This document shows, piece by piece, positions 7,317 to 14,502 of a DNA stretch of 23,497 nt. The position numbers and the translations under genes are program-made. Below the pieces are notes generated by a model. The model was not told where the DNA came from and searched no databases. It saw nothing but the letters and a program-made list of their open reading frames with translations. The DNA comes from BRH-c25 sp041690515 (GTDB lineage Bacteria; Bacillota; Clostridia; Lutisporales; Lutisporaceae): the NCBI GenBank assembly GCA_041690515.1, contig JAWLHF010000049.1, positions 1 through 23,497 of the forward strand. Direction: 5' to 3'. How positions within the stretch are numbered: the first letter of the stretch is position 1; each line of letters opens with the position of its first letter.

Positions 7317-7934
7317 TTATCTTCCTGGTCTTATGAACATCTGAGTCCAGTAATAGGTTCCATTTTTCTTCTTAGCACAGCCTACACCTATTTGGGTGTA
7401 TGAGGTGCTTAGTATATTCCCTCTGTGCCCCGGTGAATTCATCCATGCTGCCACAACCTCTTTGGGCGTCCTCTGTCCCATGGCGATGTTCTCGCCTCCG
7501 GCAGCCATTCTTATCCCAAAGGATTCAATCATGTCGAAAGGAGATCCGTAAGTGGGGGATTGGTGAGCAAAGTAATTTTTGTTAATCATATCCTGGGATT
7601 TATACCTCGCACATCTTGAAAGTTCCCAATTGGCTTTGAGAGCCGGTAATCCCCTTTTTGTGCGTTCCAGGTTGGTCAAGCGTATTACTTCATTTTCCAA
7701 TGAATTTATAGCAGTTGTGGTTGGTATGGTAAGCTTTTGCCCAGGATATATAAGAGATGGATTCTTCACCTGGGGATTCTTTGATATTATCTCGCTTATT
7801 CCTACCTGATGTCTTTGCGCAATTTTCCACATGGTGTCGCCGGAACGTACTGTATAGGTCGTATCGGCGAAAATGTGCATTGCAGGCATGGCGAAACAGA
7901 TTATCGCCAGTAGTGCCACCAGCTTTCTTTTCAT
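7317..7934 (-). CDS. Secreted LysM-CAP domain protein
   Basis: A 205-residue exported protein. Residues 1-23 form a signal peptide (MKRK, hydrophobic core, then FADTT). Residues 26-70 are a LysM motif (YTVRSGDTMWKIAQRH to IYPGQKLTIP) that binds peptidoglycan. Residues 78-203 are a CAP/SCP-like domain of the YkwD type, with FAHQSP, GGENIA and SPGHRGNIL, the conserved His/Glu-bearing segments. Exact biochemical activity of bacterial CAP domains is not settled; wall or spore-coat association is typical. The start follows AGGAGGTT at 7939-7946. It is a single gene facing the opposite way to its neighbours. Confidence 0.9.
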   Translation of the reverse strand: MKRKLVALLAIICFAMPAMHIFADTTYTVRSGDTMWKIAQRHQVGISEIISKNPQVKNPSLIYPGQKLTIPTTTAINSLENEVIRLTNLERTKRGLPALKANWELSRCARYKSQDMINKNYFAHQSPTYGSPFDMIESFGIRMAAGGENIAMGQRTPKEVVAAWMNSPGHRGNILSTSYTQIGVGCAKKKNGTYYWTQMFIRPGR

Positions 7935-8108
7935 TCCATAACCTCCTTGGGAGATTTTTTATTATCATGCTATTGTTATTTTTGATAGAAGTGTTTTTTT
8001 TATAACATATAGATTATGTATCATTTGAGTAAACAGCTTGAACAATTGAATACTTTTCCATGATCATGTCCGGCTGATGCGAAATTTGTAGAAATTGATA
8101 AAAATGTG

Positions 8109-8151
8109 ACAATTGAATTTGATTGCTGAGTAGATATTCAATTGTTATAAT
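8109..8151 (+). promoter_or_regulatory. Candidate promoter with flanking operator-like inverted repeat
   Basis: TTGCTG (8123-8128), a 17-base spacer and TATAAT (8146-8151) form a candidate sigma-A promoter. ACAATTGAAT (8109-8118) and its exact inverse ATTCAATTGT (8136-8145) bracket the -35 box, the second half touching the -10 box. A repressor bound there would block transcription toward the symporter gene. Confidence 0.4.
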
Positions 8152-8290
8152 ATAAACAAACTATATTGAAAATTAAATTACGTTCATTATGGTCTGAGTT
8201 TCACATTCATATTTAACATTTTCTCGTATTTTTATCAAACAGGATTGATAAAATTTTGAATATTCATATAGTGCAAAAAATGAATTTTTA

Positions 8291-8299
8291 TGCTAGAAT
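8291..8299 (+). promoter_or_regulatory. Candidate extended -10 promoter for the symporter
   Basis: TGCTAGAAT matches an extended -10 (TGnTATAAT) with one mismatch; there is no good -35 box at the normal distance. Initiation near 8306 would give a leader of about 128 bases before the symporter gene. Confidence 0.35.
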
Positions 8300-8433
8300 A
8301 TTTCTAAGACTGATGAGGGGGAAGTGGTGGCTTATGATGGTAATTTGCTAATTGAAGGAGAGTCTTTATTTCCCGGGTCATTAGTTTAACTGCAATTTTA
8401 TTCAATCCAATCTTAATTTAAAGGAGGTTTTTT

Positions 8434-9813
8434 ATGCAAGCGTTTCATGATCTAGTAATTTTCTTAAACGGTTACCTTTGGGGTCCGCCAATGCTGGTGC
8501 TTTTGTTCGGAACCCACGTATTCCTCACTTTCAGGTTGGGATTCATTCAGAAATTCACAGGCAAGGGAATAAAACTTTCAGTTAGCAAGGATACATCAGG
8601 GGAAGGTGACGTAAGCCAGTTTGGTGCTCTCACCACAGCACTCGCAGCTACAATAGGTACCGGTAACATAGTCGGTGTCGCTACAGCAGTTGCTCTCGGC
8701 GGCCCTGGTGCTGTTCTCTGGTGCTGGCTCACAGGGGTTTTCGGAATAGCTACTAAGTATTCTGAAGCATTGCTGGCAGTCAAATATAGAGTTAAGACTT
8801 CAGACGGTACTATGCTGGGCGGACCTATGTACGCTCTTGAGAACGGTTTAAAGATGAAGTGGTTGGCAGTTCTCTTCTGCGTGTTCACAGGTATAGCAGC
8901 CTTCGGTATCGGTAATACCGTTCAGGCTAACTCAATATCTTCAATGGTTGTTGAGAACTTTGGAATTTCACCATATATAACAGGTGCAGTATTAGCTGTT
9001 CTTACAGGTATTGTCATACTTGGCGGCGTTAAGTCCATAGCTGGCGTTTGCGAAAAGCTGGTTCCATTTATGGCAATATTCTATGCATTAGGTTGTCTGG
9101 TAATACTTATCATGAACGCTCCATATGTTGGAGAGGCATTTGCACTTATAATTAAACATGCTTTTACAGCTAAAGCTGCAGGCGGCGGATTTGCCGGTGC
9201 TACGGTAATGATGGCTGCAAGATACGGTATCGCAAGAGGCTTGTTCTCCAACGAGTCAGGTCTTGGTTCAGCTCCTTTGGTTGCAGCTGCAGCCCAGACA
9301 AGGAATCCAGTAAGACAGGCGTTGGTTGCAGCAACAGGTACTTTCTGGGATACAGTTGTTGTTTGTGCGATGACAGGTCTTGTACTTGTAAGTAACATTA
9401 TTAAGAATCCTACAGCTACAGAAGGTCTTACAGGTGCAGCTCTCACAAATGCAGCTTTCTCACAGATTCCTGTAGTAGGACCTATCGTTCTTACTGTTGG
9501 CCTTATTACCTTCGTTTTCTCAACAATACTCGGTTGGTCATATTACGGGGAAAGAGCTGTTGAGTATCTTTTCGGTAAGAAAATAATAATGCCTTACAGA
9601 GTACTCTGGGTTATAGCAGTATTCTTGGGCGCAATAATGTCCCTGCCTCTAGTTTGGGATCTTGCAGACGCAATGAATGCTATGATGGCAATTCCTAACC
9701 TGGTTTCACTGCTTCTCCTGAGTGGAGTATTGGCTGCTGAAACCAGAAAGTATCTTATCGATGGAGACATTGATGACCTGGATGACACTCCAATACCAAC
9801 AATAAAGAACTAA
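8434..9813 (+). CDS. Sodium:alanine/glycine symporter (AgcS family)
   Basis: This 459-residue membrane protein would import alanine or glycine with sodium. It has about ten or eleven hydrophobic segments. The family signature near residues 50-110 is clear: GEGDVSQFGALTTALAATIG, GTGNIVGVATAVALGGPGAV and FGIATKYSEALLAVKYR. Further conserved segments are ARYGIARGLFSNESGLGSAP and GWSYYGERAVEYLFG. The ATG follows a strong AAGGAGG. It is monocistronic, with its own terminator. Codon use is richer in GCT/GTT than in the neighbours, which may reflect high expression. Cell-wall peptides contain alanine, so a role beside wall recycling is possible but not shown. Confidence 0.94.
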   Translation: MQAFHDLVIFLNGYLWGPPMLVLLFGTHVFLTFRLGFIQKFTGKGIKLSVSKDTSGEGDVSQFGALTTALAATIGTGNIVGVATAVALGGPGAVLWCWLTGVFGIATKYSEALLAVKYRVKTSDGTMLGGPMYALENGLKMKWLAVLFCVFTGIAAFGIGNTVQANSISSMVVENFGISPYITGAVLAVLTGIVILGGVKSIAGVCEKLVPFMAIFYALGCLVILIMNAPYVGEAFALIIKHAFTAKAAGGGFAGATVMMAARYGIARGLFSNESGLGSAPLVAAAAQTRNPVRQALVAATGTFWDTVVVCAMTGLVLVSNIIKNPTATEGLTGAALTNAAFSQIPVVGPIVLTVGLITFVFSTILGWSYYGERAVEYLFGKKIIMPYRVLWVIAVFLGAIMSLPLVWDLADAMNAMMAIPNLVSLLLLSGVLAAETRKYLIDGDIDDLDDTPIPTIKN

Positions 9814-9836
9814 ATGAATTTACTTGTTTGATTGAT

Positions 9837-9878
9837 AATAACCTGGTAGTTACTAAAAGTATCTGCCAGGTTATTTTA
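9837..9878 (+). terminator. Terminator after the symporter gene
   Basis: A 13-bp stem with one G-T pair (9837-9849 with 9863-9875) around a 13-base loop is followed by TTTATATTT. It begins 23 bases after the stop codon. Confidence 0.82.
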
Positions 9879-9919
9879 TATTTAAAAATGAAATAATATT
9901 ACAAAATACCACACAACTA

Positions 9920-9948
9920 TTGAAATAGTATTTCGCATATTGTATAAT
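9920..9948 (+). promoter_or_regulatory. Promoter of the MurNAc operon with embedded palindromic operator
   Basis: TTGAAA (9920-9925), a 17-base spacer and TATAAT (9943-9948) form a near-consensus sigma-A promoter. A perfect palindrome, GAAATA-G-TATTTC (9922-9934), overlaps the -35 box. An RpiR/MurR-type regulator is encoded at the end of the same operon, and this family binds AT-rich palindromes; binding here is an inference. Confidence 0.72.
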
Positions 9949-10001
9949 AGGCATATACAATTAATGGATATTTATCATATATTTTGCAATGGAGTGATGA
10001 T

Positions 10002-10907
10002 ATGAGGGTTGATCTTGATAAGCTGGTGACAGAAAGCAGAAATGAGAACACTGTCAGCATAGACAGTGTTTCCACGGTGGAAATGCTGAAGATGATTAAT
10101 GCTGAAGACAAAAAGGTTGCCTATGCGGTGGAGAAAGAACTGGAAAGTATAGCAGAAGCTGTGGACATAATCCATGACAGGTTGTCAAAAGGGGGAAGGC
10201 TAATATACATTGGTGCGGGTACCAGCGGCAGGTTGGGTGTAGTTGACGCTTCGGAGTGTCCTCCTACCTTTGGCACAGATCCGGAATTGGTGCAGGGCTT
10301 GATTGCCGGAGGGACAGATGCGATCTTCAGATCTATTGAAGGAGCGGAAGACAGCAAAGATGGAGGAATAGAAGATGTAAAGGCGATAAACCTAAGCAGT
10401 GCGGATGTGCTGGTAGGACTTGCTGCAAGCGGGAGGACCCCATATGTGATAGGCGCTATGGAATATGCCAATAGTATAAATGCAGCGACTGTTGCCGTAA
10501 CCTGCAATCCTGAATCTGAAATGGCCAGGCTATCGAAGATATCAGTCGCACCGGTGGTAGGCCCTGAAGCAATTACAGGATCCACAAGAATGAAAGCGGG
10601 AACGGCACAGAAGATGATACTCAATATGCTTACAACAGCTGTAATGGTTAAGCTTGGTAAGGTATACGAGAATCTTATGGTGGATGTTAAGGCAAGCAAT
10701 TTCAAGCTTACTGAAAGGGCAAAGAGGATAGTGGGACAATGTACAGGAGTCATGGAAGCAGATGCAGTCAGAGCTCTTGAAGAAACCGGTTACGATGTGA
10801 AGCTTGCAATATTCATGATAAAATCCGGTCTGTCTATAGAGGAAGCAGAAAGACAGCTGGATATGAATCATGGATACATAAAAAAGGCTCTCCAAAATTA
10901 TAAATAA
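10002..10907 (+). CDS. murQ: N-acetylmuramic acid 6-phosphate etherase
   Basis: This is a full-length, canonical MurQ of 301 residues, converting MurNAc-6P to GlcNAc-6P and D-lactate in the cytoplasm. It shows TESRNENT near the N-terminus, GAGTSGRLGVVDASECPPTFG, GLIAGG, SIEGAEDS, AASGRTPYV, GSTRMKAGTAQKMILNM and a C-terminal helical segment (SIEEAERQLDMNHGYIKKAL). I chose ATG 10002 because GGAG lies 7 bases upstream; a TTG at 9984 is in frame but without a binding site. It is first in the MurNAc operon, 14 bases before murP. It is a paralog of the shorter MurQ at 1025. Confidence 0.96.
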   Translation: MRVDLDKLVTESRNENTVSIDSVSTVEMLKMINAEDKKVAYAVEKELESIAEAVDIIHDRLSKGGRLIYIGAGTSGRLGVVDASECPPTFGTDPELVQGLIAGGTDAIFRSIEGAEDSKDGGIEDVKAINLSSADVLVGLAASGRTPYVIGAMEYANSINAATVAVTCNPESEMARLSKISVAPVVGPEAITGSTRMKAGTAQKMILNMLTTAVMVKLGKVYENLMVDVKASNFKLTERAKRIVGQCTGVMEADAVRALEETGYDVKLAIFMIKSGLSIEEAERQLDMNHGYIKKALQNYK

Positions 10908-10921
10908 AGGGGGAAACACAT

Positions 10922-12319
10922 GTGAGTGACAAAATCAAAAACATGGCTGCAGGAATCATCAAAGCCTGCGGAGGAAATGAGAACGTTCTATCGGCTATGA
11001 ACTGCATGACCAGAATCAGAATGACATTCAGGGATTGGAACAAAGTCAACGAGGCGGCTATTAAGAATGTAGACGGAGTCATGGGCATTGTGAAGACAGA
11101 AGAACAGCTGCAGATTATTGTGGGGCCTAGTGTAGCTACAAAGGCGGCAGAAGAAATCAGAAAAAGCCTGGGTATAAGCGAAGACAGGACATCCTTTGGA
11201 GAGGCTGAAAAAGTGAAAAAGGAGATGAAGAGCAAGTACGGTACACCTGCCAGCGATATTCTTAAAAAAGTATCCAATATTTTCATTCCGCTTATTCCTG
11301 CCTTTATAGGCTGCGGTTTGATACAGGGGATAAACAACCTGATAACGAAATTCAACTGGATCGAACCGGGTACCCTGACTGCTTTGCTTGGCATCTTCGG
11401 AGGAGCAGTGTTTGCATACATGATGATAATGGTTGGCATGAATGCGGCTAAGGAATTCGGCGGTTCACCGGCCTTGGGCGGTGTTATGGCAGGGGTATTG
11501 ATGACTCCGGGTCTTGCCAATGTGGAGCTTTTTGGAAAGGCTCTTGTTCCGGGAAGAGGAGGAGTAATAGCGGTTCTGCTTGTGGTATTGTTTACAGCCT
11601 TCATAGAACGGCGGGTAAGGAAGATAGTGCATGAATCGGTAGAACTAATACTTACTCCGCTTATTACAGTGCTTATATCCGGATTTGTTGCGATTTTTGT
11701 ATTGCAGCCTCTTGGAGGAGCAATATCTGACGGTATAGGAGCTGTGGTCACGGGTGCTATTCAGACTGGAGGTGCATTTGTAGGTGCTGTTCTTGCAGGA
11801 ACCTTCCTGCCATTGGTCATGACAGGGCTCCATCAGGGACTTACACCCATACATGCAGATCTGCTTTCAAAATTCGGTGAGAATGGGCTGCTTCCGATTC
11901 TTGCTATGGCAGGTGCCGGCCAGGTTGGTGCGGCAATTGCCGTATATGTTAAAACCAAGAACAAGAAGCTTAAAAGGACTATTGCCAGTGCGCTTCCGGT
12001 AGGAATACTTGGCATAGGGGAACCATTAATATACGGTGTTACACTGCCTCTGGGCAAGCCATTCCTTGGAGCATGTCTTGGTGCAGCCTTCGGCGGTGCT
12101 TCAAATGCTATCTTCAAGGTTGCCTCAATCAGCATGGGCTTGTCGGGACTGCCTCTGGCATCATTGATTAGGCCTGACAAGATTGTATTCTATTTACTGG
12201 GTGTACTGATATCATATGCAGCCGGATTTGTAATCACATATTTCCTCGGATTCAACGATCCTGTGGAAGAAGATCAGGAGTATAAAAGTACATCTGAAGC
12301 AAGTACTCTCACAATGTAA
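10922..12319 (+). CDS. murP: PTS EIIBC, MurNAc type (MurP-like)
   Basis: This 465-residue permease imports and phosphorylates its sugar. An EIIB domain (1-85) has the phosphorylatable Cys28 in AMNCMTRIRM. The EIIC domain begins near residue 107 with YGTPASDILKKVSNIFIPLIPAF and contains the substrate motif GIGEPLIYG (364-372). The B-C order and length agree with MurP. No IIA domain is present, so phosphate must come from another EIIA such as that at 4964. The start is GTG at 10922 after AAAGGGGGA; an ATG two bases earlier is followed at once by a stop. Specificity for MurNAc or MurNAc-GlcNAc is inferred from murQ and mupG beside it. Confidence 0.92.
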   Translation: MSDKIKNMAAGIIKACGGNENVLSAMNCMTRIRMTFRDWNKVNEAAIKNVDGVMGIVKTEEQLQIIVGPSVATKAAEEIRKSLGISEDRTSFGEAEKVKKEMKSKYGTPASDILKKVSNIFIPLIPAFIGCGLIQGINNLITKFNWIEPGTLTALLGIFGGAVFAYMMIMVGMNAAKEFGGSPALGGVMAGVLMTPGLANVELFGKALVPGRGGVIAVLLVVLFTAFIERRVRKIVHESVELILTPLITVLISGFVAIFVLQPLGGAISDGIGAVVTGAIQTGGAFVGAVLAGTFLPLVMTGLHQGLTPIHADLLSKFGENGLLPILAMAGAGQVGAAIAVYVKTKNKKLKRTIASALPVGILGIGEPLIYGVTLPLGKPFLGACLGAAFGGASNAIFKVASISMGLSGLPLASLIRPDKIVFYLLGVLISYAAGFVITYFLGFNDPVEEDQEYKSTSEASTLTM

Positions 12320-12335
12320 GTGAAAGGAGCGGGAC

Positions 12336-13382
12336 ATGTTCGGCATATCACTGTATACAGGAATGGGTTACAGCCTTTCCGACAACCTTGAATATATGGA
12401 GAAGGCGGCTGGATTGGGTATCGAAGAGGTCTTTACCTCCTTCCACATACCTGAAGCCGACAGCAATATCTATGAAGAAGCTGAGGAAATACTATCAAAG
12501 GCAAAGGAGCTGGGAATGAGAGTAACAGCAGATATTTCCAAGAGATACATGGATAAGCTGGAAATGAGCAAATTTGATATACATACAATAAGGCTGGATT
12601 TTGGTTTTTCTGTTTCTGAAATAGCTGCAATGTCCGGTAAGCTTCCCTTCAGAATACAGCTAAATGCAAGTACTGTTACCAAAGAGTACATGGATGATCT
12701 GATAAAGTGCGGTGCAAACACGGATAAAATAGAGGTATGCCACAACTATTATCCGAGAAGGGATACAGCCTTGGCATTGGAATTATTCCTGGAAAGGAAC
12801 AGGTGCTTTAAGGAACACGGACTTAAGATTGCCGCGTTCATACCTTTGCAGCATCAAAGGAGAGGCCCTCTCCATGAAGGTCTCCCGACTTTGGAATGCC
12901 ACAGGGATATGCGGCCGATAATCTCCTCCCAGCACCTTCTGCATTCGGGAGTAGATACCGTATATATAGGTGATGCTTTTGCAACGGAGGCTGAGCTAAA
13001 GAGTTTGGCGGCAATTAGAAGGGAAGTCTTTACAATCCCTATGGAGGTTTTTAATCCCGGTGATGTGGAGAAGCATTTGTTGTCATGTGCTCATACCAAC
13101 CGTATGGATCCGGGTGAAAATGTCATACGCTCTCAGGAAGCGAGACTTCAGAAAAATGGTAGAATCACACGATGTAAAGCAGTACAGAGAAAAAGATACA
13201 GTGTCACTATTGATAATGAAGGATATTTGAGGTACGAAGGAGAATTACAGATATTGAAAAAGGAACTTCCCCCTGATATAAGGGTGAATGTAGTGGGTGA
13301 TGCCTCTGAGGCTGGTCTGCTTATTGAGATGATCAAGCCGGGAGACACATTTGAATTCATATGGTCTGACAATCGGCATTAG
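12336..13382 (+). CDS. mupG: MupG-family 6-phospho-N-acetylmuramidase (DUF871)
   Basis: A 348-residue cytoplasmic protein of the DUF871/MupG family. The N-terminal two thirds form a TIM barrel (ISLYTGMGYSLSDNLEYMEKAAGLGIEEVFTSFHIPE, ADISKRYM, RLDFGFS, CHNYYPRRDTALALE). The last 110 residues or so form a cyclophilin-like domain. Known MupG of Staphylococcus aureus hydrolyses MurNAc-6P-GlcNAc to MurNAc-6P and GlcNAc. Its place between murP and murR supports the same role, implying that the PTS imports the disaccharide. The ATG follows AAAGGAG; it begins 16 bases after murP and ends 12 bases before the next start. Confidence 0.9.
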   Translation: MFGISLYTGMGYSLSDNLEYMEKAAGLGIEEVFTSFHIPEADSNIYEEAEEILSKAKELGMRVTADISKRYMDKLEMSKFDIHTIRLDFGFSVSEIAAMSGKLPFRIQLNASTVTKEYMDDLIKCGANTDKIEVCHNYYPRRDTALALELFLERNRCFKEHGLKIAAFIPLQHQRRGPLHEGLPTLECHRDMRPIISSQHLLHSGVDTVYIGDAFATEAELKSLAAIRREVFTIPMEVFNPGDVEKHLLSCAHTNRMDPGENVIRSQEARLQKNGRITRCKAVQRKRYSVTIDNEGYLRYEGELQILKKELPPDIRVNVVGDASEAGLLIEMIKPGDTFEFIWSDNRH

Positions 13383-13394
13383 GAGGTATCTGTA

Positions 13395-14243
13395 TTGAGC
13401 TGTATTCTTAAGATAAGGGAGATTTTAGAAGAGTTGACTCCGGCAGAAAAAAAACTGGCCGGCTATGTACTGGAACATGGAGACCAGGTTGTAAGTCTGG
13501 CGGCCTCCGACTTTGCAGAATTATGTGATACCAGTCCTGCCAGTGTGATCCGCTTCGTAAAAAAGCTAGGTTTTGAAGGTCTTCAGGACTTCAAGATGGA
13601 CATAGTAAAAGGATTGGCTCTCAAGCTGAACAGTCAGGAAAATGTTTATGAGGCTGTGACTATACATGATTCCACAAAAGACATAATAAATAAAATTGCA
13701 AGAGGAAATATCAAGGCTATTGAAGATACTGTGGGAGTACTCAATGAGGAAGCGGTATCCGAGGCTATTAAGGTATTGATAGAGGCTAATCACATCAATA
13801 TATACGGAGTAGGGGCATCGGGATTGGTAGCTCAGGACCTGCAATACAAGCTAATGAGGATAAGCAAATCAGTAAGCATGTATATGGACAGCCACACTCA
13901 GCTGACCTCCTCTATACATATGAAGGAAGGGGATGTTGCAATAGGCATATCCCACAGCGGCAGAACGCTGGAGGTATATAAGGCTCTTGAAAAGTCTAGA
14001 CAGCGTGGTGCTAAGACCATTTCAATAACGAAATATGGAAATTCTCCTGTAAGTGAAGCAGCTGATATAAAGCTATATACAGCCAGTGTTGAAAAGCATC
14101 TGAGGACAGGTGCGATAGCTTCCAGAATTGCACAGCTTACAGTAGTTGATATCATTTTTATAGGGGTAGCCAGAAATAACTATGGAGAGATATCAAAGTT
14201 CATTCAGGATACCAGGGACATGGTAGAGGATCTGAAAATATAA
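13395..14243 (+). CDS. murR: RpiR/MurR-family transcriptional regulator
   Basis: This 282-residue regulator has an N-terminal HTH (1-77, with LAASDFAELCDTSPASVIRFVKKLGFEGLQDFK) and a sugar-phosphate isomerase (SIS) domain (about 110-245; IYGVGASGLVAQDL and ISHSGRT). The family senses phosphosugars; MurR of E. coli responds to MurNAc-6P. It is the last gene of the MurNAc operon, with TTG start behind AGGAGG that overlaps the mupG stop. The palindrome in the promoter at 9922-9934 is its likely target, giving self-regulation. The SIS domain is related to that of MurQ, fitting the same ligand. Confidence 0.9.
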   Translation: MSCILKIREILEELTPAEKKLAGYVLEHGDQVVSLAASDFAELCDTSPASVIRFVKKLGFEGLQDFKMDIVKGLALKLNSQENVYEAVTIHDSTKDIINKIARGNIKAIEDTVGVLNEEAVSEAIKVLIEANHINIYGVGASGLVAQDLQYKLMRISKSVSMYMDSHTQLTSSIHMKEGDVAIGISHSGRTLEVYKALEKSRQRGAKTISITKYGNSPVSEAADIKLYTASVEKHLRTGAIASRIAQLTVVDIIFIGVARNNYGEISKFIQDTRDMVEDLKI

Positions 14244-14296
14244 CGAGGGAAAAACTATCCCCACTATGCGGTATGCAAACCTTGTTTAGTATTACA

Positions 14297-14343
14297 TAAA
14301 ATGACAGAATATCAATAATAATTTGGTATTCTGTCATTTTATT
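14297..14343 (+). terminator. Terminator closing the MurNAc operon
   Basis: A perfect 15-bp stem (14297-14311 with 14327-14341) with a 15-base loop has A residues before and T residues at its end, so it could work in both directions. It lies 54 bases after murR. Confidence 0.85.
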
Positions 14344-14373
14344 TGAAAAAAAGCTGAAAATAGATAAAAAACG

Positions 14374-14444
14374 ATATTACATTAAAATAGCTCAATATTA
14401 CTTTAGGTATTGATTATTTACTGCGATTTATATTAAAATAGAAT
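14374..14444 (+). promoter_or_regulatory. Repeat-bearing promoter region of the motor-like operon
   Basis: A candidate promoter is TTGATT (14410-14415), 18-base spacer, TAAAAT (14434-14439). Around it are direct repeats: ATATTACATTA at 14374 and ATATTACTTTA at 14395, exactly 21 bases (two helical turns) apart, and TTA(C/T)ATTAAAATAG at 14377 and 14428. The second of these overlaps the -10 box. The repeats look like paired binding sites on one DNA face, but AT-rich chance similarity is possible. Confidence 0.4.
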
Positions 14445-14502
14445 AGTACAAGCTGGTAAATATATGAATCAACGTAATAATATCTGAAGACGGGGTGAAA
14501 TT

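Larger units (their letters stand above)
7935..8433. other. 499-base regulatory region between LysM-CAP and symporter genes
   Basis: No gene is recognisable. It holds the minus-strand leader of the LysM-CAP gene, three copies of ACAATTGAAT (8042-8051, 8109-8118 and, inverted, 8136-8145), two candidate plus-strand promoters listed separately, and a 9-bp AT-rich inverted repeat (TTTTATCAA at 8230-8238 with TTGATAAAA at 8245-8253). A 21-codon frame from GTG 8324 to 8389 follows GAGGGG and might be a leader peptide, but this is weak. Confidence 0.55.

Noticed and set aside
8324..8389. Leader peptide gene before the symporter
   Set aside because: It is only 21 codons, has no run of regulatory codons and marginal spacing; kept only as a note in the regional entry.
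8300..8433. Glycine riboswitch before the AgcS symporter
   Set aside because: I could not find the conserved paired aptamer core; the sequence does not support the call.
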